Assembly (NCBI RefSeq): GCF_019669925.1
Contig: NZ_AP019779.1
Span: forward strand, 2,149,292-2,213,291
DNA from: Methanobrevibacter arboriphilus
Lineage (GTDB): Archaea; Methanobacteriota; Methanobacteria; Methanobacteriales; Methanobacteriaceae
Reading direction: 5' to 3'
Length of the DNA: 64,000 nt
The notes beneath the pieces were generated by a model. The model did no database searches, had not been told where the DNA came from, and saw only the letters and a list, made by a program, of their open reading frames with translations. Numbering within the stretch: position 1 is the stretch's first letter; each line of letters opens with the position of its first letter. Shown one piece after another: positions 19,158 through 27,268 of the stretch. The translations under genes were made by a program, and so were the position numbers.

Positions 19158-21236
19158 ATGGAAAATTTACCTAAAGAAATTAAAGAAATCATAAAGGACT
19201 GTTATCCTTATATTAAAGAATTTAATCCAGCTCAAAAACATGTGATTGAATCAGGATATTTGGAAACTAAAGATAATTATGTGATAGCTATTCCAACCGC
19301 TAGTGGAAAAACAGTTCTTGGAGTCATGGCTACATTAAAATCTATATTAAATGGTGGAAAAGCTGTCTATGCAGCACCATTAATTTCAATACAAAATGAG
19401 AAAGTTAAAGAATTTAAAAAATTTGAAAATCATGGGATTAAAGTAGGAAAACACCCAAACTCTTCTGATTTATCTGTAATGGTTTTTGAATCTTTCGATG
19501 CATTAACCCGTTTTTCATGGGATACGCTTCGTGATGTGGATACATTAATTATTGATGAATTTCATATGATTGGAGAATATTCTAGAGGACCTACTCTTGA
19601 ATGTGCTATTACAAGAGCTAAAATAATCAATCCAAACCTTAGAATTGTTGCTTTATCAGCTACATTACAGAATATGGAAGAAATTGAAGGGTGGTTAGAT
19701 GCTAAAATAGTTGAGCATGATTATCGCCCAGTACCATTGAACAAGGAAGTTTTAAACACAGAAATGTTTAACACTAGTAATAAGAATGAAGTTGTTGTAA
19801 AAATTGTTGAAAAAGCAATTGAAGATAATTCTCAAGCTTTAAGTTTTGTTTCAACTAGATTATTTACAGAAAGTTTAGCAAATTTTGTTGCAGGTAAAAT
19901 AAAAAGAAAAATCACTTCAGAACAGAAAAAAAGGTTTAAAAAAGTAGCTGAAGCTATTTTAGAGGTTCCTAAGAAAAAAGGATCAAGGCCAACTTCCACT
20001 TGTTTGAAATTAGCAGAATCTGCAGAAAATGGTGCTGTTTTTCATCATGCTGGTCTTTTCAATGAACAAAAAGAGATTATTGAAGAAGAATTTAGAGAGG
20101 GTAATCTTTTAATGATTGCAGCTACTCCTAGTTTAATGTATGGTGTTAATTTACCTTCAAGGTCTGTTATTATTAGGGATTATACTCGTTGGACTTCTCA
20201 AGGTCCTCAAGCTATTCCTGTTTTTGATTATGAACAGATGTCTGGAAGAGCTGGAAGACCTCAGTATGATGATGTGGGATTTTCTTACCTTATAGCTAAA
20301 TCATTAGATGAAGCATATGATTTACAAGAAAGATATGTTTATGGTGAAGTTGAAACTACTAACTCTAAACTAATTGAAAATAAGGATGCAATTTATAAGC
20401 AAATTATAGCTCAAATTGCTTCAAATTTATCTAAAACTCCTGAAGAGATTCAAGATTTTTTTAAGATGACTTTTTATGGCTATCAAATGAGCAATAATCC
20501 TTCAATGGCTCTTTTTGCTGATGATTCATTAAAGTTTGAAATTGAATCTGCATTAGAGTTTTTACTTAAGAACGGAATTATACAGGCTACTCCAAGTGGA
20601 TTAAGTGCAACTCCATTTGGTAATCTAATAGCTAAATCAAATTATTCCGTTGAAACAGCTGTTAAACTAAAAGAATATGCATTACAGGTTGAAAGTATTG
20701 ATTTAAATCAGCTTATTTATCATCTTGCATCTACTCCAGATTTACCATTAATTTCATTTAAAAGTAGAAAAAGTAAAGAACCTGTAAGAGAAATGATGGC
20801 TAAAAAAGGTTTATTTGCTGTAAATATTGGTAATCCTGAAGCCACAACTGTTGCTTTAATTGAATGGATTGATGAGAGAAATGAGTATGAGATTGAAAAT
20901 GCTTATAATGTTTACTCTGCATCTAGTAGAAGATCTGCTTATGAAGCTTCTTTACTTGTTAAATTCCTTAAAAATATTTTCGAAGCTATAGGAAAATATA
21001 ATCACTCTAAAGATTTAGATTATATATCTGCAAGACTATATTATGGTGTAAAAGAAGATTTAATCACTCTTGTCCTTGGTGTTAAACGTCTTGGAAGAAA
21101 ACGGGCCAGAGCATTGGTAGATACTTTTGGTGAAGATCTTAGACCTTATTCTCTAAAACAACTACAAAATGTAGAAGGTATAGGTCCAAAATTAGCTGAA
21201 AAAATAAAAATATTTTCAGAAACTTATGATATTTGA
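19158..21236 (+). CDS. Hel308-like superfamily 2 DNA helicase
   Basis: The 692-residue Ski2-type helicase carries Walker A in AIPTASGKTVLG (about 43-54) and a DEFH box in place of the usual DEAH. It also has motif III SAT, motif VI QMSGRAGRP and a C-terminal helix-hairpin-helix region (RLGRKRARALV ... VEGIGPKLAEKI). Hel308 unwinds lagging-strand forks and aids repair of stalled replication. The C-terminal HhH and total length fit this family, but archaeal Hel308 and related Ski2 helicases are hard to separate by eye. An in-frame TTG lies at 19149; ATG 19158 is preferred. It follows moaC by 83 bases. Confidence 0.85.
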   Translation: MENLPKEIKEIIKDCYPYIKEFNPAQKHVIESGYLETKDNYVIAIPTASGKTVLGVMATLKSILNGGKAVYAAPLISIQNEKVKEFKKFENHGIKVGKHPNSSDLSVMVFESFDALTRFSWDTLRDVDTLIIDEFHMIGEYSRGPTLECAITRAKIINPNLRIVALSATLQNMEEIEGWLDAKIVEHDYRPVPLNKEVLNTEMFNTSNKNEVVVKIVEKAIEDNSQALSFVSTRLFTESLANFVAGKIKRKITSEQKKRFKKVAEAILEVPKKKGSRPTSTCLKLAESAENGAVFHHAGLFNEQKEIIEEEFREGNLLMIAATPSLMYGVNLPSRSVIIRDYTRWTSQGPQAIPVFDYEQMSGRAGRPQYDDVGFSYLIAKSLDEAYDLQERYVYGEVETTNSKLIENKDAIYKQIIAQIASNLSKTPEEIQDFFKMTFYGYQMSNNPSMALFADDSLKFEIESALEFLLKNGIIQATPSGLSATPFGNLIAKSNYSVETAVKLKEYALQVESIDLNQLIYHLASTPDLPLISFKSRKSKEPVREMMAKKGLFAVNIGNPEATTVALIEWIDERNEYEIENAYNVYSASSRRSAYEASLLVKFLKNIFEAIGKYNHSKDLDYISARLYYGVKEDLITLVLGVKRLGRKRARALVDTFGEDLRPYSLKQLQNVEGIGPKLAEKIKIFSETYDI

Positions 21237-21299
21237 TTAAATTAGGCTAATTAATATAATAGTAATATAATCCAATTTTATTTAATTTTGTAATACAAT

Positions 21300-21400
21300 C
21301 TGGCTATGATTTATTTTTTAATTATTTTTAATTATTTTTAACTATTTTTATTTATTTTTATTTTTAGGTATTTTTTATCATTTTTTATCATTTTTTTTTT
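21300..21400. repeat. Degenerate ttttaattatt / tttttatcatt repeats
   Basis: Nine to ten imperfect 11-bp T-rich units follow the helicase gene. As a U-rich transcript 3' end, this block is a plausible archaeal-type terminator. Confidence 0.5.
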
Positions 21401-21521
21401 GTTTATTTAATTTTATTATAACCTATTTTTGTAATGAGTTTTTCAAGATTTAATCTTACTAATGATTATCAAATATTTATTATAATATATTATACATATT
21501 ATAATAAAAGGATATGAAACA

Positions 21522-22178
21522 ATGTTAAATGATAGAAAAGCACTTATTGAAAATCTTTTAAAATTTGGTTATATAAAAACAGAGAAAGTTAGAAAAGCTA
21601 TGGAAACAGTTGACAGAGAAGAATTTATTCCTAATGAGTTGAAGCCTTATGCTTATTTAGATAGACCATTACCCTTAGAAGAAGGGCAAACAATTTCAGC
21701 ACCACACATGGTTGCAGTTATTTGTGAAAAATTGGAACTTGAAGAAGGAATGAATGTTTTAGAAATTGGAACGGGATTTGGCTATAATGCTGCGGTTATT
21801 TCTGAAGCTATGAATAAAAAGGGACATGTATATAGTGTAGAACGTATAGAATCTCTTGCTAATACTGCACTTGAGAATCTTAAAAAAACTGGTTATGGGG
21901 AGACTGTTGATGTACTCATAGGTGATGGAACTTTAGGATATGATAAAGGAGCACCTTATGATAGAATTTATGGGACTGCAGGAAGTCCATATATTCCAGA
22001 ATCTTTAAAAAAACAACTTAAAATTGGTGGAAGGCTAATAATTCCTGTTGGTGATAGATTAGGTTTTCAAGATCTTATCTGTATAGTTAAGGAATCTGAA
22101 AGTGAATTTAGAGAAAAATCTCTAGGAGAAGTTGTTTTTGTTCCAATGATTGGGAAACATGGCTGGTCTGAAAAATAA
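21522..22178 (+). CDS. pcm: Protein-L-isoaspartate O-methyltransferase
   Basis: Pcm methylates L-isoaspartyl residues with SAM so that damaged aspartates can be repaired. The 218-residue protein shows the diagnostic EGQTISAPHMVAVICEKLEL (about 57-76) that contains the acceptor-site motif. It also has SAM motif I NVLEIGTGFGYNAA, and LIGDGTLGY and PYDRIYGTAGSP further on. Length is typical of archaeal Pcm. The ATG at 21522 has aaaaggatatga upstream. It is monocistronic, upstream of the toxin-antitoxin pair but separated from it by a distinct promoter. Confidence 0.94.
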   Translation: MLNDRKALIENLLKFGYIKTEKVRKAMETVDREEFIPNELKPYAYLDRPLPLEEGQTISAPHMVAVICEKLELEEGMNVLEIGTGFGYNAAVISEAMNKKGHVYSVERIESLANTALENLKKTGYGETVDVLIGDGTLGYDKGAPYDRIYGTAGSPYIPESLKKQLKIGGRLIIPVGDRLGFQDLICIVKESESEFREKSLGEVVFVPMIGKHGWSEK

Positions 22179-22209
22179 TAATTTTTTTATGTATTTTAGA
22201 CAAATAGTG

Positions 22210-22239
22210 CATATGTATAAATATATAGATGTACATATG
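22210..22239. promoter_or_regulatory. Palindromic operator around the TATA box of the toxin-antitoxin operon
   Basis: CATATGTA at 22210-22217 is matched by TACATATG at 22232-22239, a perfect 8-bp inverted repeat with 14 bases between. A TATA-like tataaatata (22216-22225) lies between the arms, about 60-70 bases before the antitoxin ATG. RHH antitoxins commonly repress their own promoter by binding such palindromes, so autoregulation is inferred. Confidence 0.6.
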
Positions 22240-22285
22240 TATATTCATATTCTTTATAATAATATATAAAAAAGGAGAATTTTTC

Positions 22286-22600
22286 ATGACAACTGAAGCC
22301 ACTACTACTATAAAAATGCCTAAAGAAACTTTAATAAAAATAAAATCTTTAGCAGTCAAAAAAGGAACTAGTCAGAAAAATATAATAAACGAACTTTTAA
22401 ATGAAGCTTTAAGCAGAAGGTTTGATAAGTCTACTGAAAAAATAAAAGCCAGAGTAATAAATAGTGAAATGCCGGGTTATGATCCAGACAACAAAGTTAA
22501 TATAGATGACCTTATAGGGATAGCTAAAGTAGATAATGCAGAGGATATAGATGTAAATGAAACAATAGACAGGATACACTATAAAAAAGAGTTGTACTAA
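22286..22600 (+). CDS. Ribbon-helix-helix antitoxin (VapB-like)
   Basis: The 104-residue protein has an N-terminal RHH DNA-binding domain: strand TTTIKMPKETLIKIKS, then the helix KKGTSQKNIINELLNEALS. The remainder (45-104) is acidic and probably wraps the toxin. The start ATG is placed by the Shine-Dalgarno aaaggaga (8 nt); an upstream in-frame start exists at 22229 but overlaps the promoter. Its stop TAA shares one base with the toxin ATG, giving tight translational coupling. The partner at 22600 is a PIN-domain protein, which makes this a type II toxin-antitoxin pair. Confidence 0.85.
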   Translation: MTTEATTTIKMPKETLIKIKSLAVKKGTSQKNIINELLNEALSRRFDKSTEKIKARVINSEMPGYDPDNKVNIDDLIGIAKVDNAEDIDVNETIDRIHYKKELY

Positions 22601-22998
22601 TGATATTCATAGAAACAAGCTATTTAATAAACTTGAATGTTCCAAAGCTACAAAACCACCAGAGAGCCAAAGAAATATGGGTAGAAATAAAAGACAAAGA
22701 AAAGATAATTAGTAAAATGATAGTATATGAAACAATTACTGTGCTTAGAAAATTAAAACAAGATACTAAAACTGTTAATAAGGTTTATAAATTATTAGTT
22801 GATGGAGAAATAAAAGTATTGGAAGATGTAATATATTATGAACAAGCATTAGATTATACCTTAAATCATAATAAAATAGGCTTCTTTGATAATTTAAGCT
22901 ATATAGTTATGCAAAACAATGATATAAAAGAAATAGTTAGTTTTGATGAAGACTTTGATATATTCACAGCCATAGAAAGAATAGGCCAAAAACCATAA
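22600..22998 (+). CDS. PIN-domain ribonuclease toxin (VapC-like)
   Basis: The 132-residue protein fits the PIN fold of VapC toxins, which cleave RNA (often tRNA or rRNA) with Mg2+. Acidic positions visible are the conserved Glu in IVYETITVLRK (E45), the third acidic residue in IGFFDNLSYIVM (D97) and IVSFDEDFD near the C-terminus. The first catalytic position, normally Asp in strand 1, is Glu here (MIFIETSYLIN), an uncommon but conservative change. The start overlaps the antitoxin stop by one base, so the pair is cotranscribed and coupled. Confidence 0.85.
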   Translation: MIFIETSYLINLNVPKLQNHQRAKEIWVEIKDKEKIISKMIVYETITVLRKLKQDTKTVNKVYKLLVDGEIKVLEDVIYYEQALDYTLNHNKIGFFDNLSYIVMQNNDIKEIVSFDEDFDIFTAIERIGQKP

Positions 22999-23073
22999 TC
23001 TAAAATCTACATCATAAAAATTTTGGATTTTAATTAAATTTACTCTATCCTCTATAAAATCGATTAAATATCC

Positions 23074-23892
23074 TTAAATACCAAAAAATCCAAGTCCTGT
23101 ACCATAATCTAAAACATTATAATAACTCATATTTGATTTGTTCGCAGCTAATTCAATAGCATAGTCTTTTCCACCTAAACGATCGATTAAACTATTATTT
23201 AATGCTTGTTGACCAGTATAAGGTTTTCCTTCAGCTATTTTTTTAACATAATCTACAGTTAAGTTTCTATTTTTTGCTACAATGTTTATAAAAGAATTAT
23301 ATTGTTCATCAACCATAGTTTGAAGCATGTTTTTCTCATCAGTAGTTAAATTTCTATAGTCTGCTCCCATATCCTTATATTTTCCACCAGTAATAGAATA
23401 AATATCTACACCTTGTTTTTTATAATATTCAGATAGGTCACTCAATGTTAAAATAACTCCTATGCTTCCAACCCATGAAGAAGGACTAGCAACAATCTCA
23501 TCAGCTCCACTAGCTACCATATAAGCTGCTGAAGCACCAGTATCACTTATTCTAGCTACAACTGGTTTTTGCGAGCTGTTAACTTTTTCAAGCATCTCTT
23601 CACCAGCTACTGGACTCCCTCCTGGACTGTTTATATCAAGAACAATTGCCCCTATATTCGGGTCATTGTTAGCTTCATCCATCATTTGGCTAAATACATC
23701 AGGGTTAGCAATAGTTACATTCTCACTACTTGCACCATAACCAATTTCACCAACTACAGGTATAACAGCCACTGTACTAGGTCCAGTAACCATTGCAATT
23801 AATGGAATAAACATTAAAATAGCTATTACTATAGCTATTATACCAAATCCGCCTAATATTCCTAATGTGAAATATTTTGTCTTTTTTTCCAT
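23074..23892 (-). CDS. sppA: Signal peptide peptidase SppA (peptidase family S49)
   Basis: The 272-residue membrane-anchored serine protease degrades cleaved signal peptides. One N-terminal membrane helix (about 8-36) is followed by the S49 domain. The nucleophile is S121 in DTGASAAYMVASG and the general base is K173 in GGKYKDMGAD. Their 52-residue spacing equals that of the Bacillus SppA Ser/Lys dyad. The oxyanion region LDINSPGGSP (85-94) is clear. It is convergent with the toxin-antitoxin operon (75 bases apart). Its abundance of predicted substrates fits the many secreted proteins in this window. Confidence 0.92.
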   Translation of the reverse strand: MEKKTKYFTLGILGGFGIIAIVIAILMFIPLIAMVTGPSTVAVIPVVGEIGYGASSENVTIANPDVFSQMMDEANNDPNIGAIVLDINSPGGSPVAGEEMLEKVNSSQKPVVARISDTGASAAYMVASGADEIVASPSSWVGSIGVILTLSDLSEYYKKQGVDIYSITGGKYKDMGADYRNLTTDEKNMLQTMVDEQYNSFINIVAKNRNLTVDYVKKIAEGKPYTGQQALNNSLIDRLGGKDYAIELAANKSNMSYYNVLDYGTGLGFFGI

Positions 23893-24401
23893 TTTATCAC
23901 ATATTTAATCTTTATAAATTTTTATAAATATTTAGATAATAATAGTATATTTATATAATAATCGTATTTTTATATAATAATATTATATTTATAGGATAAT
24001 ATTATAATTTGTCTATATAGCTATATTTCTTTAATTATATAAATTTTGTTGAAAAATAGCTTTTTTTATTAGTTTAAAGTTTCAATTTTTTTATCTTTCG
24101 CTGTTTTTCTAATTTTTTATATATTAATCATGTTTATATATTATTAAATATTAATTATAATTAAGCAGTAAATTATTAATTGGTAGATTATTAATTTGTA
24201 AAATATTAATTAATGAAGATTGATTGATCAATAAAAAATTAATTTCTAAAAATTTATTAATAAAAAATTAATTAATGAAACATTAATTTGTAAATTATTG
24301 ATTAGTAAAATACTAATTTGTAAATTATTAATTTTAATAAAATTTAATAAATATTTAATAATATACTTAATCATTTGTATTCTGTCTTTTTTGGTGTTTT
24401 A
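23893..24401. other. AT-rich divergent spacer with attaatttgtaaa repeats
   Basis: No gene was seen. From about 24160 to 24345 imperfect copies of attattaatttgtaaaat recur with 18-25 bp spacing, mixed with attaattaatga units. The promoters of sppA and of the aroK operon lie in this divergent region. Confidence 0.5.
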
Positions 24402-25310
24402 ATGAAAAAAATTGTTCGATCTCCAGGTTCAGCTACTATTGTAAATGCTATAGCTACTGGTTCAGGTTCTGCATTTGGTATTAATTTAGATATTGTAGCT
24501 GAAGTTAGATCTACAAGTTCTGGAATTAAATGCTCTCCTGATTTAGATATTGATACTAGTCTTATGGAACTCTGTGCAAAAAATGTCTTTAATCATTATC
24601 AAATCAACTTTGAAGATAATAAGGAAGATTTGAGGAGTGTTGAAGATGTTATTGGTATTGAAATTTCAACAAAATCTGATTTGCCTCCTGCATCAGGCCT
24701 TTCAAGTAGTAGTGCACTTTCAAATGCAGTTACTTTAGCTATTTCTGAACTAATTGTGGATGAATTTGATAAAAAACCAATGAATGATTTAGAAATTGTT
24801 AATCTGGCTATTGATTCTTCTTTAGAAGCAGGTGTTACAATTACTGGGGCATTTGATGATGCTACTGCTTCTTATTTTGGAGGAGTCACAGTTACAGACA
24901 ACATAAATCGTGAAATTATAATAAAAGAAAAAATGGATAACCACAAACTATTAATATATATGCCAAACATAGATTCAATGACTGCAAATTCTGATGTTAA
25001 AAGGATGAAGCTTTTAGCTCCTTTAGTCGAAATGGCATTTGAAAAAGCCAGTCAAAAAGAATATTATACTGCTTTAAACTTAAATGGAATATTATATTCT
25101 AATGCTTTAGATTTTGATACTAAAATAGCTATTGATGCTTTAAGTGCAGGAGCTATTGCTTCTGGACTTTCAGGAACTGGTTCTGCTTATGTAGCTATTA
25201 TAGATAACGAATCTAAAGATAATATTAAGGATATTTGGAATTCTTATACTGATTCTGGAAGAATTATTGAAACTGAGGTAGATAATCTTGGAACATCAAT
25301 CATTGAATAA
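24402..25310 (+). CDS. aroK: Archaeal shikimate kinase (GHMP family)
   Basis: This enzyme phosphorylates shikimate with ATP in aromatic amino acid synthesis. It is the archaeal GHMP-type enzyme, unrelated in fold to bacterial AroK. The protein has about 302 residues. The opening reads RSPGSATIVNAIATGSGSAF, and the ATP-binding GHMP motif is PPASGLSSSSALSNA (about 91-105). The C-terminal GLSGTGSAYVAI is the third GHMP motif. ATG 24402 is chosen because ttggtg lies 6-7 nt upstream and family members begin near this point. It overlaps the chorismate mutase gene by 23 bases. Confidence 0.9.
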   Translation: MKKIVRSPGSATIVNAIATGSGSAFGINLDIVAEVRSTSSGIKCSPDLDIDTSLMELCAKNVFNHYQINFEDNKEDLRSVEDVIGIEISTKSDLPPASGLSSSSALSNAVTLAISELIVDEFDKKPMNDLEIVNLAIDSSLEAGVTITGAFDDATASYFGGVTVTDNINREIIIKEKMDNHKLLIYMPNIDSMTANSDVKRMKLLAPLVEMAFEKASQKEYYTALNLNGILYSNALDFDTKIAIDALSAGAIASGLSGTGSAYVAIIDNESKDNIKDIWNSYTDSGRIIETEVDNLGTSIIE

Positions 25311-25629
25311 AGAAAGATTTAAGGATCTAGAAAATTCAAAAAAGATTCTTGAAGATTCCAGAAGAGAAATTGACCAGATTGATAGTGAATTGATAGATTT
25401 AATTCAAAAGAGAACTTCATTAGCTAAAGACATTGTCATGGCTAAAATAGCTTTAGATATGGATATTTATGATGAGTCAAGGGAAAAGCTTATCTATGAA
25501 AAAATAATAAAGATAGCTAATGATAAGGATTTAAATGAAAATACTAGAAATTCTATTATTGAAATTGTGAATATATTAACAAGTTTAAGTAAATCTGAAC
25601 AAAAAAAGATTATTGATAAAAATTTATAG
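25288..25629 (+). CDS. Chorismate mutase (AroQ type)
   Basis: This catalyses chorismate to prephenate, the branch point to phenylalanine and tyrosine. The 113-residue all-helical protein has the AroQ pattern: [20 protein letters not shown] (helix 1 with the active-site Arg), then [22 protein letters not shown] (Lys and Arg contacts). Translation probably starts at TTG 25288, which lies 9 nt after GAGG (25275-25278) inside aroK; TTG 25303 is an alternative. The overlap with aroK and the close rps17e gene match a conserved methanogen operon. About 30 extra N-terminal residues precede the core. Confidence 0.85.
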   Translation: MEHQSLNKERFKDLENSKKILEDSRREIDQIDSELIDLIQKRTSLAKDIVMAKIALDMDIYDESREKLIYEKIIKIANDKDLNENTRNSIIEIVNILTSLSKSEQKKIIDKNL

Positions 25630-25640
25630 GAGGAAATATT

Positions 25641-25838
25641 ATGGGAAATATTAGAACTTCATTTGTTAAAAGAACTTCAAAAGAACTTATTGAAATTCAT
25701 CAAGGTGTTTTTACCACAGATTTCGATGAAAACAAAAAATTAGTAGCTGAAAAATCTACCGTAAGTACAAAACACTTAAGAAATAAAATAGCTGGATATG
25801 TTACTAGGTTAGTTAAACAACAACAAGCTGAAATGTAA
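25641..25838 (+). CDS. rps17e: Ribosomal protein S17e (eS17)
   Basis: The 65-residue basic protein of the small ribosomal subunit is found in archaea and eukaryotes only. The sequence [20 protein letters not shown] is the invariant N-terminus, followed by [25 protein letters not shown] (25629-25633) lies 7 nt before the ATG. The gene begins 11 bases after chorismate mutase, forming aroK / chorismate mutase / rps17e, an arrangement known from other Methanobacteriales. It ties aromatic synthesis to ribosome production at least at the transcript level. Confidence 0.95.
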   Translation: MGNIRTSFVKRTSKELIEIHQGVFTTDFDENKKLVAEKSTVSTKHLRNKIAGYVTRLVKQQQAEM

Positions 25839-26256
25839 GTTGTTTAGCTATTAGCATATTCTTTTAGTATATTCTTTTATTTTTTATTTATATTTTATAT
25901 AAATTATATAATTATTTTTTATAAATTATACAACTATTTTTATCTAATATTATTTTATTTAATACTATTTTTAATAGACTTAATACTTTTTTTAATATTC
26001 TATTTTTCAGTCTTATTCTTATGATTATTTATTATTATAATAACCATTTTATATTAATTAATATTTTAGTTATTAAGTATTATTTAACCTATTAAGCAAT
26101 ATTTAGTCCATTAAATGATATTTAAATTATTGAATAATATTTATAAATATAATATTTTAAATAAATATAATAATATTTAAATATTTTGTTAATAATATTC
26201 ATATTTAATAATAATTATATTAATTTAATCTAATTATAACAATAGGGGGAGTTTCT
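25839..26256. other. AT-rich intergenic region, no gene seen
   Basis: The first 150 bases downstream of rps17e are T-rich with repeats of tattttttatata type and may include the operon terminator. The remaining AT-rich part holds the exonuclease III promoter; aggggga at 26244-26250 is its ribosome binding site. Confidence 0.4.
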
Positions 26257-26259
26257 ATT
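26244..26259 (+). promoter_or_regulatory. Ribosome binding site followed by an ATT start codon (exonuclease III)
   Basis: AGGGGGAG (26244-26251) is followed by tttct and ATT at 26257. The 7-nt gap after GGGGG equals that of ATG genes in this window. The in-frame codons between the upstream stop (26221) and the first downstream ATG (26512) include no ATG, GTG or TTG ahead of the conserved SWNVNG sequence. Confidence 0.75.
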
Positions 26260-27030
26260 ACAAATATTAACCTAATTTCATGGAATGTAAATGGGATTCG
26301 AGCAGTAGCTAGAAAAGGTTTTTTTGACTGGTTTTCTAATGCTAAACCAGATATTTTATGTCTTCAGGAAATTAAAGCTCATGTTGAACAGCTACCTCGT
26401 AAATTAAAACACATTGAAGGTTATCATAGCTATTTTAATCCAGCAGAAAGAAAAGGATACAGTGGTGTAGCTACATATTCTGCTTTAAAACCAAAAGAAA
26501 CAGCTATAACCATGGGAATTGATAAATTTGACCATGAAGGAAGGTTTCAAAGATTTGACTTTGATGATTTTACATTATTAAATGTTTATTGGCCTAACGG
26601 TGGTATGGGGGAGGACCGCCTACAATACAAACTCGACTTTTATGACGCATTTCTAGACTACACCAACAATCTCCGAGACGCTGGAAACAATCTCGTGATA
26701 TGTGGAGATTTAAACACTGCACATAAACCAATAGATATAGCCCGACCCAAAGAAAATGAGAAAGTTTCAGGATTTATGCCAATCGAAAGAGAATGGATAG
26801 ACAAATTCTTAAGCTCAGGTTATGTAGATACATTCCGAATGTTCAACGACCAACCAGAACAATACACTTGGTGGTCTTATCGTACACGGGCAAGAGACCG
26901 TAATGTTGGATGGAGACTTGATTATTTCTTTGTAAATGAAGAGTTCCAGGATAATGTAGTTGATTCTTATATTTTATCTGATGTTATGGGTTCAGATCAC
27001 TGTCCAATAGGTTTGAAGATAGAGATTTGA
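26257..27030 (+). CDS. xth: Exodeoxyribonuclease III (AP endonuclease), probable ATT start
   Basis: This base-excision repair enzyme incises DNA at abasic sites and removes 3' blocks. Starting at ATT 26257 gives 257 residues, close to Bacillus ExoA (252). Catalytic features are all present: N10 in [11 protein letters not shown], the metal Glu in CLQEIKA, D/N in [12 protein letters not shown], and D-H in GSDHCPIGL at the end. The first in-frame ATG (26512) would delete about 85 residues including the catalytic Asn and Glu, so a non-ATG start is needed. Sequence [20 protein letters not shown] matches bacterial ExoA closely, suggesting ancient transfer. Confidence 0.92.
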   Translation: MTNINLISWNVNGIRAVARKGFFDWFSNAKPDILCLQEIKAHVEQLPRKLKHIEGYHSYFNPAERKGYSGVATYSALKPKETAITMGIDKFDHEGRFQRFDFDDFTLLNVYWPNGGMGEDRLQYKLDFYDAFLDYTNNLRDAGNNLVICGDLNTAHKPIDIARPKENEKVSGFMPIEREWIDKFLSSGYVDTFRMFNDQPEQYTWWSYRTRARDRNVGWRLDYFFVNEEFQDNVVDSYILSDVMGSDHCPIGLKIEI

Positions 27031-27254
27031 GTTTTATTATTCCTTTAATTATTAATAATAATAGTAATAATGATAAGGTTAGTAATATTAATAATATTTA
27101 TAAATATCTGATGTTAATTCAATTAAAAAAGTAAAATTTTATTAATAAATAATACAAAGTTAAAAACAAAGAATATACTCAAATTATTTAAATAGGGATT
27201 ATTAAAGTTGAAATTGTTTAAGTATAACTTTTTTTTTTAAATGAACTAATAATT

Positions 27255-27268
27255 GAGGTGATTTTATT
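27255..27268 (+). promoter_or_regulatory. Ribosome binding site followed by an ATT start codon (gdhA)
   Basis: GAGGTGAT (27255-27262) leads to ATT at 27266, 7 nt after GAGG. An in-frame TGA at 27254 rules out any earlier start, and no ATG, GTG or TTG occurs in frame before GTG 27320. Confidence 0.8.
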
